NCBI GenBank assembly: GCA_036873135.1
Contig: JAPTYO010000055.1
Location: 200,416-264,415 of the forward strand
DNA: 64,000 nucleotides
Direction of reading: 5' to 3'
DNA from: Clarkia xantiana subsp. parviflora
Lineage: Eukaryota; Streptophyta; Magnoliopsida; Myrtales; Onagraceae
Shown: positions 31,700-42,099 of the stretch, one piece after another
Position numbering within the stretch: position 1 is the stretch's first letter
How the letters are laid out: each line of letters begins with the position of its first letter
Notes under the pieces: model-generated
Seen by the model: the letters and a program-made list of their open reading frames with translations, nothing else
Told to the model about the DNA's origin: nothing
Database searches by the model: none
Position numbers and translations under genes: made by a program

Positions 31700-33900
31700 G
31701 ACACTGAAGCATCTAAGAAATTCACACATACGAATCGGGAAACCGTTTCTAAGGCTGCCCTGCCTATGATGAAAGAACATCCTGAACCCCATCCACAACC
31801 TTTTCGAGTAGCATGGGTAAACAAGACATCCTTATCTGTGACTGAGAGGTGTCAGGTTCCTATCGAGTTTGGTTTGTACTCTGAGAACATCTGGTGTGAT
31901 GTCCTACCTATGGATGTCGCACATGTCCTATTAGGGCGACCATGGCTGTATGACCTAGATGTTACCAATCGTGGGCGGGAGAACACAACTAGCTTTAGGT
32001 AGTTGGGCCGGAAGATTACCTTGGTTCCGGTGGGTCCGGAGAGGTGTCTCCCACAGCCAGTGCGATCATCAGGCAGTAGCGAGCCGAGGCGAGTACAACT
32101 TTTAGCCGGGCGGGAGTTTAAGAATGAAAGTTCTGACCTAGGAATAATACTTGCAGTGGTTGCCCAACGGGTATTCTATATGTCACCTGTACCCGCACTT
32201 GAGAGGCCCCCGGACGTGAGTGACCTCTTGACCGAGTTTCAAGATGTGATCCCTGACGATCTACCAGATGAGTTACCACCTTTGAGGGATATCCAGCACG
32301 CCATAGACTTCATTCCTGGCTCCCAGCTTCCTAACTTACCGTACTATAGGATGAACCCTAAGGAGCGGGAGGAGCTAAACAAGCAGGTAGAGGGACTCAT
32401 TCAAAAGGGTTTTATTCGAGAAAGCCTTAGTCCATGTGCTGTGCCTGCCTTGCTCACACCTAAGAAAGATGGTTCCTGGAGGATGTGCATCGATAGTAGA
32501 GCAATCAATAGGATAACCATAAAGTATAGGTTTCCTATTCCTCGCCTGGATGATTTGCTGGACCAAATGGCTGGGTCTAAGTGGTTTTCTAAGCTGGATT
32601 TGCGAAGTGGATATCACCAGCTACGCATTCGGCCAGGAGATGAATGGAAAACGGCCTTGTTGACCCAAGATGGACTGTTTGAGTGGTTAGTCATGCCTTT
32701 TGGGTTGTCTAAGGCTCCCAGTACTTTTATGAGGCTCATGAACCAAGTCTTGAAACCAACCATAGGGAAGTTCTTGGTAGTCTACTTTGATGACATTTTT
32801 ATTTATAGTCGGACAAGGGAACTACACTTAGGTCATCTCAGAGCGGTATTCGAGAAGTTGCGAGTTGAGAGGTTATACGTCAATCTTAAGAAATGTTCCT
32901 TTATGCAATCTAAGGTCCTTTTCTTAGGATTTGTTGTCTCCGCCCAGGGGATCACCCCTGACTTAGATAAGGTTCAGGCTATTATTGATTGGCCTGAACC
33001 TACCACCATTTCTGAGGCACGTAGTTTCCATGGCTTAGCCACTTTCTACAGGCGGTTCATCCGGAACTTTAGCACCATTATGGCCCCTATCACGGATTGT
33101 CTTAAGAAGGGAGAGTTTAAGTGGACTAAGGCCGCCTCTAAGGCTTTCTGAGATATTAAGCGCAAAATGACCGAGGCGCCATGTTTGAGACACCCTTACT
33201 TTGATAAGGTCTTTGAGGTCTCTTGTGATGCCTCCGGGGTTGGTATAGGAGGAGTGCTGACTCAGGAGGGTCGACCTGTCGCCTATTTTAGTGAAAAGCA
33301 AGATGAAGCTAAACAGAGGTATTCCACTTATGAGTTGGAGTTCTATGCTATTGATAAGGCTCTTCGCCATTGGTGGTATTACCTTCTACCTAAGGAGTTT
33401 GTCTTATTCTCTGATCATCAGTCCCTTAGGTATATAAGTTCCCAGATAAACTTGAGCGCGAGGCACGCTAGATGGGTTGAGTTCCTTCAGGAGTACACTT
33501 TTGTACTCCAGCACCGAGCAGGAGTCGAGAACAAGGCAGCGGACGCCTTGAGTCGAATGGTCACATTGTTGACTACTATGCATGTCCAAGTTCCAGGCTT
33601 TGACAGGTTGAAGGATAAGTATGCTTTGTGTCCGGACTTTGGCGAGATTTTTCGAGAATGTTGTGAAGGGAATCATGGTCTCCACGAGAGCTTTGTCATT
33701 AGAGATGGCTGTTCAAGGGAAGGCGGTTGTGCATTCCTAGAACATCCCTAAGGCACTTTCTTGTTTGGGAGCTACACGCAGGAGGGTTGGCGGGACACTT
33801 TGGTCGTGACAGGACGGTCACCAACGTGGAAGATAGGTTTTTTTGGCCCTCCCTGAAAAGGGATGTAGCTCGAATAGAACCAGAACATTCGTTCCCCAAC
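31700..33900 (+). pseudogene. Ty3/gypsy pol: protease end, RT, RNase H and integrase start
   Basis: A single frame runs from about 31766 to 33751 with only two in-frame stops (TAG at 32000-32002, TGA at 33149-33151). It holds the end of the protease (VLLGRPWLYDLDV) and an RT palm beginning near 32290 ([20 protein letters not shown]). Then come [13 protein letters not shown], the catalytic [11 protein letters not shown] (YFDD at 32783-32794) and FLGFVVS. RNase H starts with VSCDASGVGIGGVLTQEGRP, continues with STYELEFYAIDKALRHW and ends in AGVENKAADALSR. After a frame change near 33720 the N-terminal zinc-binding part of integrase follows (HFLVWELHAGGLAGHFGRD). The integrase core is missing. 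The light damage suggests a recent transfer. No LTRs were found. Confidence 0.93.
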
Positions 33901-34141
33901 GAGTTGATCTGAAGGCTCGAAAGGAGGACCTAGTAGAAAGACCAGAACTTCACTCTTTCTCCTTCTCTGTCCTATCTTTTTTTTTATCTCCATTCCACAG
34001 CACTTGCATCGAACATATTATTACGGAAGTTCGCCTTGTTCCACACTTTTAGGCATTTTTTGGTCGCTTTCCGCTTATGATAGATAGAAACGGAAAGCTA
34101 TGGAGCCTCTGATTGTAGTATTCCAAGCTGCTTTGACAACA
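33901..34141. other. Spacer
   Basis: No feature recognised. Confidence 0.4.
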
Positions 34142-34607
34142 CTATGGCTTCTCCTTCATCAATCCCTCATCGCTGAAGAACCATTGGAACATGTTGAATA
34201 TGCCATGGGCCACCTTCCAACGCCCAAGTAAGAACCGCCGCATCCGGAAATTGAAGAACAAAGACAGAGCGCTTGAAGGTGCTAACCAGAATTTCACCCT
34301 TAGACCCCCATAGCCAGTTGCTAGTATTGTAGATTGCAGATCTAGAGGGAACCTTACCGATAAACCGAGCAACCAAGCGAAGATCCCACTGCTCCATGCC
34401 TCGCTTTGCAACCTCAATCGGAGGTCGAACAATCGTCTGGCCATCCTCGTCAACAGGGGCGAAGAAATCCAAAGAAAGATCCAATTTCGCCGGAATCACA
34501 GAAGACCAATCCAACGCTCGCTTCGTGGGAAGCTTAGGAAAAGACAGACGGTAAAGGAGGAAACTCCTCCGAAAAACGATTGATCGGAGTAGACATCGGG
34601 GACGCAA
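34142..34607 (-). pseudogene. DUF4283 domain fragment (LINE-associated)
   Basis: A 146-codon minus-strand frame encodes GMEQWDLRLVARFIGKVPSR, SVFVLQFPDAAVLTWALEGG and PWHIQHVPMVLQR. This is the pattern of the plant DUF4283 domain, which occurs in the first ORF of L1-type LINEs and in related nuclear proteins. The domain is followed by no zinc knuckle here. It is probably the 5' part of a LINE, separate from the pol fragments elsewhere. The start is uncertain. Confidence 0.72.
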
Positions 34608-36026
34608 AAACCCTCAAATCGAAGGCGACCGGAGGGAGGAGTTAGTGAAAGGATAGCCTAGAGAGAAAAGTAAAAGAAGGTCAAACCCCGGCCCCCCCTT
34701 TCCTTTATCATCTCTATGTTGTCGGAAAGTAAACTCATTTTTGGTGAACTAGAGTGTAGCTTTCTTCCTCTCAGTCGAGTTACAAAATACCCTGAAAGAA
34801 ATGTTTCCCATTTTTTCGCTTTTTCATCTGTTTAGCATAAGGGCTAGCCTTTTTTGAGGAAGTGACTAAGAGTGAAGCAGCTACTAAACTACTAAAAGGA
34901 GAGGTGCACAGTCACTCGACCAACGGGGGAGGTATTCTAGGAAGCTCGACTGAGTTGGAGAGTCCGGTTTTTTTCCTCTAGTTCCGTCTCCTCCTAGTAA
35001 GGGAGATAAAGTGAGTTATATGCAGTCAAAAAGGAAGATTTCAGGTTTTTAAAAAAGTCTGTATGTAACGTTTTTCTCTGATTCGCTATACAATCCAAGA
35101 TGTGCTTTCCGAATCAAAGTGTCACTTACTTGACTTCCCCATGGTTTAGGTTTAAACATATTCTCTCCTCTTGCCCCATAACGGTTAGATTCTTAACAGG
35201 GTATTTTACTACGATCTTCCATGATAGTCACTCCAACAGTTGAGTTATCCTTTATAGGATAATCCGTTCAGTAGGGCAGGAATTGTGAGTTCACTTCTGT
35301 ATCTGGGAAAGAGGTGCTTCTTATTCTCTTCAACACTGCCTGCCTTTTCTATTTCCTTTAAATAAAAGGTCTCTTTGTTTTGTGCTTCACTCTGACTCTC
35401 CAACTCAGTCTCAATTGCCCTAGTGTCCGGGGGGAGGGGAGTTTTAGGTTTTTTATCCCAACAATTTCATTGCCTCCATAACGCCTAGATAGCTCATCCC
35501 AGGTCTGGTCACTAGTTGCCTTTCTACTTCTCTTCTTGCTAAGAGCTAGCTCTAGCTGCTTTTCCCTTACTCTAAGATATTCGGCTTGTTATGAGCCTTT
35601 ATTCTATTCTCTTTTCTTAGTCTCCTCTCTTACCCCCCCATCTCCTGACCTTTGCGAAACCAACATGTTAACAGTTTCCTACCAGCACCGCCGGAAGCAG
35701 GTCATCTTTACTTTCACTTAGCTATCATACATATATACTACTATATGAGGTGGCTCGCTTTTGTGCACAACTCCAAATCTAAGTAAAAAAAAGTTCTGTT
35801 AGGTTCTTAGTAGCAGTCGGCGACCTTTTTTCCCCTATCTTTTTTTTCTTTTGAACAAGCCTGAATAATCCTAATTTTTTTTCTTTTAGATTTGAGTCCA
35901 TAATAACAGGCAGGTTTCATGTTTGAAAAGAAAAGCGGAGGCACGCCATCTGCTAGCATTGTGCTTTGGAATCGATTCTTTATCAATGGCCCACCCGTCC
36001 TACGGCCGCCTTGTCAATGATCGAAC
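34608..36026. other. Spacer downstream of nad2
   Basis: About 1.4 kb between a LINE piece and the end of nad2. No gene recognised; T-rich tracts are frequent. The nad2 3' UTR must lie at its right end. Confidence 0.5.
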
Positions 36027-36214
36027 TTAAAGATATGAACTGAGTGCCATTTGATGAGTAACTGAGAACAAGGGAGAGGGATATAGAAAGGATGAAGTAA
36101 TGAAAGAGGAAGTCATTGCTAGTAGTAACGACTTGTTACGATCCATTGGTTCATATAGAATCCATGTCCTAGGTGTATCAAAAAACATTCTTTTCGCTAA
36201 GCGTATATAATAAA
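36027..36214 (-). CDS. nad2: NADH dehydrogenase subunit 2, exon 5
   Basis: The final exon, 188 bases, matching the usual length of nad2 exon 5. It encodes FYYIRLAKRMFFDTPRTWIL through SVTHQMALSSYL and the stop. The first two bases complete a Phe codon begun by the last base of exon 4, which fixes the splice point. Nad2 is a hydrophobic, antiporter-like membrane-arm subunit of complex I. Several Ser codons (TSSFIT, ALSSYL) differ from conserved Phe or Leu by one C and fit RNA editing. Exon 4 lies upstream on the minus strand across a 1,324-base group II intron. Confidence 0.96.
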
Positions 36215-37538
36215 ATAGAGTAAAAGGGTCCACCCCGAAACCGACGGGGGTACTAACTAACAGCTGAGTCCTCTCCGAACCGCAGGAGATAGTTGCCCAT
36301 CATACGGCTCACCAACTTCACTTGCCTCTATGGAAGGCTCGCTCCGGGCAGGTTCGGATCACCTACAATACACGGCTCTACGAAGGAGGGGCTTGGGTGA
36401 GGAGCCTTTGAAATATGATTCTTTTCCTGTTCGATCGATGAGAAATGCGAGACAAAAAAGGAACCCATCTTTTCGACTGGGGAATGCGAGTCTCTTTTGT
36501 CCACTTTCTCCACCCCCGAATAAGTAAGGCCCCGTTAGCCTGGGCGAAGATGGGGATCAGGAAGTTGGATTGAAGCCCCCAACGCTCTGCCAGGCACTGG
36601 ACAGGGGTTCGTTCTGTAAATGTGTAGAGCCAAGTGTAGTGTGGTGTAGTAGTAGGCACTTCTAGGCCCCTTCCCGGCTACTGGATCACTCCAGTGCTTT
36701 GGGTACTAAGGACCCTCTGCCATCCATTGCAGCAGAGCCCTTTCATGAGCGGGGGGCTAAGCGCAGTTCTTTTCATCAAACGTTGAATGAAATAGATTCT
36801 TTTTTAGATATCAAAATAGAAATCGTAACGATGGATGGATCTATCTTTCTATTCATATATATTACTCAAAAATTTGATTTCTATTTTGTTAGTTAAGTTG
36901 CGTAGCAAGAAGCCCCAAATCCTTGATTTGGCCAGGAAAGACTGCACTGCTTTTGGCCCAGGAAGCGAAGGGAATGAGCTCGGCTGCTTCTCCTCCACAC
37001 GGAGTTTTCTCCGTGCCCCTTCCGCATGCGCTTCGCGCGCCATTGGCGCTTTGCTCTCCTCAACTTCTTCATTGGACGCTTCGGATGGACTTCGCCGTTC
37101 TTTCCCAACTAAATTCGAAAAGGCTGTATCACATCGAGATGTCGATTCGTTTTCCGCCCCCAATGAGATGGGGAATTTTGAACCCCCCTTTTTTCTTTTT
37201 TTGGGCCCTTCATCTTTCTGAATCGAGGCCCGGCTCGGCTCGCGTCGTTCCAACAACCGGCGGGGAGCACCTCAGTATACGATCGCGCGCAGTAACTGGG
37301 AGTCCTAAACCACCTAAGGCCAACTTCAATTCACCAAACCAAGGTTCATCTCGTGTAGTGATTATGGACTCGTCCAAGGATATTGAGTAGACGGTTGATG
37401 TATCAGACTCGACCCTCTCTTTCGTAGCATGCATTCCCATCCGTGTCGCAACTGATTCGGTAAGCTACGTGTCCGGTGCACGGAGAACTGCCTTTGGTCC
37501 CCCAAACTGACTTACTCGTGGCAACCTTCCGGCCGCCC
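36215..37538 (-). other. nad2: nad2 intron 4, group II, cis-spliced
   Basis: The intron between exons 4 and 5, starting GGGCGGCC on the minus strand. A 34-base domain V lies at 36277-36310, with strands GAGCCGTA and TGCGGTTC around an ATGATGGGCAACTATC core, followed by domain VI before exon 5. The ORF-like frames at 36849-37256 and 36835-37221 have no maturase motif and I do not treat them as genes. Confidence 0.9.
36277..36310 (-). ncRNA. Group II intron domain V (nad2 intron 4)
   Basis: A 34-nucleotide hairpin with the conserved AGC-type catalytic triad context, GAGCCGT at the 5' strand and GCGGTTC at the 3' strand. It lies about 60 bases from exon 5, as expected for domain V. Confidence 0.88.
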
Positions 37539-38111
37539 AACAACCTATAACGCTAGTCACTACTCCCACTGGGGCTAGGAAGTAAGCCCCACAACCCAAA
37601 GCGGCGAAGAACAAATAGAATTTGCTACAAAAGCCGGCTAAGGGGGGTATTCCTGCGTATGAGAACATAGTAATGGAGAAGGTAATAGCCGAAATAGGAT
37701 TCGTTTTGGCTAGAGCGCCCAAATCCGCTATATATTTGACACGGGTTTGCCGTAATGCTGAAACTATGGCGAATGCATTTATCGTCGTTAATGCATAAAT
37801 AAAGATACCTATTAGTAGTGATTGAATTCCTTCTATGGTTCCACATGATAAACCAGTACGAATATAACCTACATGTCCAATTGAACTATGAGCTAGAGGT
37901 CTTTTTACTTTCGTTTGGGCCATGGCGGCCAGTGCTCCTAAGATCATAGAAGCAATGCTGCAGAAAAAGAAGATTTGTTGCAATGTAGCTCCATAGGAAC
38001 CATAAATAGAAACACGTGAAATATTAGCAGAAATAGAAATTTTAGGCGCAATAGAAAGGAATGCTGTAACCGGGGTGGGTGAACCCTCATAGATATCAGG
38101 TGCCCACATAT
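37539..38111 (-). CDS. nad2: NADH dehydrogenase subunit 2, exon 4
   Basis: 573 bases, the usual size of nad2 exon 4. The first two bases (AT) complete a His codon begun in exon 3; then MWAPDIYEGSPTPVTAFLSI begins the central antiporter-like core. The exon runs through SSIGHVGYIRTGLSCGTIEG and GALAKTNPISAITFSITMFS, then PPLAGFCSKFYLFFAALGCG to VTSVIGC plus one base. The intron then starts with GGGCGG. Genomic Ser, Pro, Arg and Thr codons at positions normally Phe, Leu, Cys or Ile (for example YIRTGLSCG) mark many predicted C-to-U editing sites. The frame is open, with no damage. Confidence 0.97.
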
Positions 38112-40326
38112 ATAGAGTCAAAAGAGATATGGAGTCCGAAGGGGAGGGGGGTTTTCTTCGGGGCTCGAGAGATTGAATAGATAGGGCCCCACAAGTTTCG
38201 AATTCGCCGCTGGGGAATTCACACGAAAGGGAACGAGGAATTCTCAACGAAAAAAGTGCTCTCTGAACCGAACGTGAAAGTTGTTTTCCATCAGACGGCT
38301 GTTCCCGTAACTCCACTCTCGACTTGGATTATATATCCAAAAAGGTCCGCTCTCGGCCATTCCACACGCTGCCTAGCAGAGGCGTGGTTATCTGAAGTGG
38401 ATTCTATCTTTTCTAGTAGATGCCGAACCTGCTGCCCCATTGACGTTGAAGGGGGCGGGCGCAGCAGCTACATGGACCCCTTCCTTTCTGTTGTTGCCAG
38501 CGCTTTCCCGGGCCGAGCCGGAATTCTTTCATTTCTTAGAAAGGGCAGGCAAAGCCCGAAGGCTGCTATCCCAATAGGCCAGCGGGCGGAACGAGGAGAG
38601 GGCCCGGCAATCATACCACCGCGCTCGAAAAAGCGTGTTCCTTCCCCCGCCGCATCCCCCTCCCTTCGTCGAGCCTTGACTTCTTGGGGAAAGCATTCCC
38701 AACTCTGAACTTGGCGGGCATTCTTTCCAGCCTTATTCAAATTCAAATAGGGCTGGCTTTGTTTGGTTTGAACAGAGGCTCAAACATGATTTGAAGGTCC
38801 TAGCTACGCCATGCGTCCAATAAAAAATCTGGAAAGCTGCAGGGATGACAAAAAGAAGGCGCCTTTCTTTCCTGTGTTGCACTGAAAAAAAAGGACCTAA
38901 GAGAGCTCTTCTCTTAGGTTTCTTCCTCCCGCGCCCGCCGCCGCCCGGCCCGCCTTAGAGGGGAAGATTGGGAGTGGGAGCAGCATCTTATTCTCTTCGC
39001 GAGAACTTCCGGATCGGAGAAGCAAGCATTCGGAACGGGCTCCGCGTTCATTTCGTTGGCAGAAAGGATCTAATCCATTCGGGGCTTCGGGGAACCCAAA
39101 AACGAAGTCTTTTTACTTGATTCATAGATAGAATCAATGATAGATAGACAAGAGATAGATGAACGATCTTTTTTTTAGAGAAAAAAAAGAGGAATAGAAT
39201 AGACATCCCTTTAGATGTCTATGTATCCTTTTGAATCTCTCCATTTTTTTTATATCGATCTGCTCTCTCTAAATCAAATGGAGAGAGAAAGAGCAGATGG
39301 ACCCTCTTCCCTCTTTGCGACCTCATAACTTCAATTCAAGCGCAAACCCATTTCTTTCTTAGTCACCGGGCGGAGCGCACCTTTGGTACAACTATAGTCT
39401 AATGAGGGCGAGCTTTTTGATAGTTACTTCTTTCGTTTGGTAGGGCGACGAAAGGCTACTTCAATCTAGAGGACAGAGCCGGAAACTCGAGAGGGTCGCC
39501 TTTGGAAGCGTTCGCCGGTAACCGAAGCGTCACGACATAATCAAAGGAGTGACGCTGACTGAATCCAATCCATAAACCCGGACCGGAAAGGCAAACTTTG
39601 TTTGTTCCCTTTCGTCAAGTAGGTAAAGTAGGCATACGAACCACTTTTTCTTTGCCTTAGACTCTATTGGAACAAAGCAAAGAAGGAGGCAGAATGGAGA
39701 AAGGAAAGGGACAAGGGCGGTCTTGCTTGGCGCGAAGGCTGCTGGTTCGGGGGTAGGGTACGGTACTAAAGGTCCTCGGACTTCCAGGCGGTCTTTCTTT
39801 TGGGCAGCTGTTCACCGTAGGATCTCGCCAATACAGCCCCTTATAGTTTTCGTTACCGAGATATCTTTTTTTTTTCATTGTTCCCAGGGATTTTTTGGGT
39901 AATCCGCTCCCATGCTGCAAACAGTAAAATCTGAACCTTGTCGCTCTTCTTTCTTTCCTCGCGGGCAGGAAGCACACCAGCAGCGTGCGTTGCGTGATTC
40001 GACTGTGTTTTTTGCACTTGACTGGGTGGACAGTTGACCGGAAGATAACTTAGATTCGCCCGGCCAGCAGGCTAAGGCGTGCTTATCTTGTGTGACAACA
40101 CTACAGAGCGAGTGGCTCTTCTAGGCGGGCAGCTGTGTGACAACACTACAGAGAAAGCGGCGCTTTCGTGTAACATGCTATGGTCTCAACGCCCTTACGA
40201 GGTAGTGATGAGTTTCACGCGCTCTAAGCCCGGCCCGCGCGCGGTTAGGAAGATTGGCCGCAATCTGAGCGGTACCACCCACCCTACCCTACCACCTATA
40301 GGCGGCCGTCCGTCCTACAGCCGCCC
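38112..40326 (-). other. nad2: nad2 intron 3, group II, cis-spliced
   Basis: A 2,215-base intron between exons 3 and 4, starting GGGCGGCTGTAGG on the minus strand. A domain V-like hairpin lies at about 38264-38301 (AGCCGTCTGATGG... with 3' strand TTCGGTTC). Its 3' strand is slightly irregular. Long ORF-like frames (for example 38256-38708) carry no reverse transcriptase or maturase motif. Confidence 0.85.
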
Positions 40327-40487
40327 GAAAAGGAACTGCAGTGATCTTGAATAGGAATCCTACAGCGATAGATAGAATCCCCATAAAAATACCACTAGAT
40401 CGAGCACCAGTGATTTCGTATCCGGTCAAAATCTTGGCTAATTGATCGAAGTGGGTAGCTCCAGTAGACCCATAGATCATGGAACAA
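40327..40487 (-). CDS. nad2: NADH dehydrogenase subunit 2, exon 3
   Basis: 161 bases, the usual size of nad2 exon 3. It encodes CSMIYGSTGATHFDQLAKIL through TAVPF. Its first base completes a Gly codon from exon 2, and its last base (C) begins the His codon finished in exon 4. Exons 1 and 2 are not in this window upstream of it, in line with the known trans-splicing of nad2 between exons 2 and 3 in angiosperms. The sequence just upstream is the 3' half of that split intron, with a clear domain V at 40543-40576. Editing sites are expected (Ser in GILSIAVG). Confidence 0.96.
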
Positions 40488-40542
40488 ATAGGGTGGGTAG
40501 GCCCAACCACCACACTACACGTATAGACGCGAACCCCCCTCG

Positions 40543-40576
40543 TTACCGTACGTGCGACTCTCACCGCATACGGCTC
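40543..40576 (-). ncRNA. Group II domain V of the trans-spliced nad2 intron 2 (3' half)
   Basis: On the minus strand GAGCCGTATGCGGTGAGAGT begins a 34-nucleotide hairpin whose 3' strand is ACGTACGGTAA. It lies 55 bases upstream of exon 3. This is domain V of the half-intron that must pair with a separate transcript carrying exons 1-2. The break point of the split intron lies further upstream and cannot be placed from this sequence alone. Confidence 0.88.
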
Positions 40577-40980
40577 GCACAAAGACTCAACAATCCATCC
40601 CGAGCCTTTTCTTCCACCTCTCCTCTCCAATCCTCGATCCTACTTTCCCAGGCACTATGAAATGGGCGGTCTTTCCTCCGCCTATCGTATCAGCTTGGCT
40701 TCGTCCAGAACATGTTCAGCATTCTGGCGCGTGCGTGTAGGAAGGCCACTACAGTTGCTAGTTGACTATGACTACAAGCCTTTACGGAAGCGACTCGATT
40801 CTATTCTCGTTGGGATTGGATATAGATGGGGAATCTATAGATCGTAGTAGTTCGCCAACCTCTCTAACTAACATAGGATAAAATTTCACGGCATGGCAAA
40901 AAAAAAAGAGCTTTGCTCGGTTGGACTTCCTACGCTGACGAATGCCTCCTTTCTCTTCTCTGAAGTCTACAACAAACAAG

Positions 40981-41063
40981 TGGGAGAGGCAGGATTCGAA
41001 CCTACGTAGAAAAACATCAACAGATTTACAGTCTGTCGCTTTTGACCACTCAGCCACTCTCCC
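40981..41063 (-). tRNA. trnY-GUA: tRNA-Tyr (GUA), native
   Basis: An 83-base class II tRNA on the minus strand. The acceptor GGGAGAG pairs with CTCTCCC, followed by discriminator A. The anticodon loop has CTGTAAA (GUA), the variable arm is long, and the T arm is CGTAGGTTCGAATCCTGC. It matches the native mitochondrial trnY. Its place upstream of nad2 exon 3, after trnN and trnC on the same strand, is the standard angiosperm cluster, so it is probably co-transcribed toward nad2. Confidence 0.96.
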
Positions 41064-42027
41064 CTTCCCGGGCCGAGGCCCCCGGTTCTAAGCGCCGCCC
41101 TGAATCAATAAAAAAAAAGCTACTTGATTGAAGGGAACGGAGACTCTTTATTAGCTTAGCTAGCGTTCCGAGAGAATCTAGTCATTTAGTCAGTTTATAA
41201 CAATCTCTGTAAAGCAAGGTTGTCATGACCACCTCATGTAGTCGTCGGCCTTCCCCAGCCCCCCCTTAGTCGCTTCTGGCGTTGCTGCGAGTTCATGAGC
41301 AAGTGAATGAACGATTATATATAAATCCCTAAAAGGAGTGACCATCTTTGTTTTCTTCCCTTCCCCTATCCCTTCAAAGCCCAGAGGTTGTTGGGCGCTA
41401 GCGCTTTACTAAGAGAATATCAAGTAAAGGCTCTTCTGCTGATCGAAGCTGCGAGCCTACCCTTCTCGAGCCTACAAACAATAGCTTACGCTTACCAATA
41501 TAGTCTACTAAAAGAGGGCTACAGCAAGCTTTCCCCCTTCGTTTGTTGTGGGTCGCGCCTTACCGCAGGCACTGAATGAATGAAATGAGTGAAAACCATC
41601 CAACCTTGTTAATTACCAAGAACTTCGTTGCCACTAGTGGCGAAGAAAAATGATACCATCCCACCTAAAAACCACTCGGAGCCTAAAGAGAAGAGAGTTC
41701 AGTCTACAAGAAGCTGGCAGAGCTTTAGCCATTGGACTACATCCATCTATCCTACCTAAACAGGTTGCCTTTTCTTGTTCCTTCTTCGAATGACGCTAGT
41801 AGAGAGAATTTCCTTCCGGCTAATGAAGATACTACTCCAGTCTTCCCATTCATTCCCAGTGGATCCTTCTTCTCCCTAAGAATGGAACGAACCAAGTTCA
41901 CCTATACGAGAGTGAGGAATAAAAACCAACAATAAACTTCCCACTTTTTATGTCCAAGATTCTGCTAGTTTAGAAACTAAGGAGAAGGACAGGGGTCGCT
42001 AGGTCAGAAAAGCGAACACTAACTTCT
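41064..42027. other. Spacer between trnY and trnN
   Basis: No gene recognised. It contains a GGGCGCTAGCGC palindrome followed by the 33 bp repeat at 41405-41437. Confidence 0.5.
41405..41437. repeat. 33 bp short dispersed repeat
   Basis: Identical to 48283-48315 over 33 bases (core CTAAGAGAATATCAAGTAAA). A related inverted copy lies at 55155-55193. In this copy it follows directly on GGGCGCTAGCGC. Confidence 0.85.
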
Positions 42028-42099
42028 CTCCCCAAGTAGGATTTGAACCTACGACCAGTCAGTTAACAGCCGACCGCTCTACCACTGAGCTACTGAGGA
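42028..42099 (-). tRNA. trnN-GUU: tRNA-Asn (GUU), plastid-derived
   Basis: A 72-base cloverleaf on the minus strand. The acceptor TCCTCAG pairs with CTTGGGGA-type bases with G-T pairs, the D arm is GCTCAGTGGTAGAGC, the anticodon loop is CTGTTAA (GUU), and the T arm is CGTAGGTTCAAATCCTACT. It matches plastid trnN, which serves as the asparagine tRNA in angiosperm mitochondria. It sits between trnC and trnY on the same strand. Confidence 0.94.

Noticed and set aside
36835..37390. Long frames on both strands inside nad2 intron 4
   Set aside because: They overlap each other, have no maturase or RT motif, and reflect low stop density in GC-rich intron sequence.
38256..38746. Frames of 92-150 codons inside nad2 intron 3
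   Set aside because: They include the intron domain V hairpin in translation and show no protein family features.
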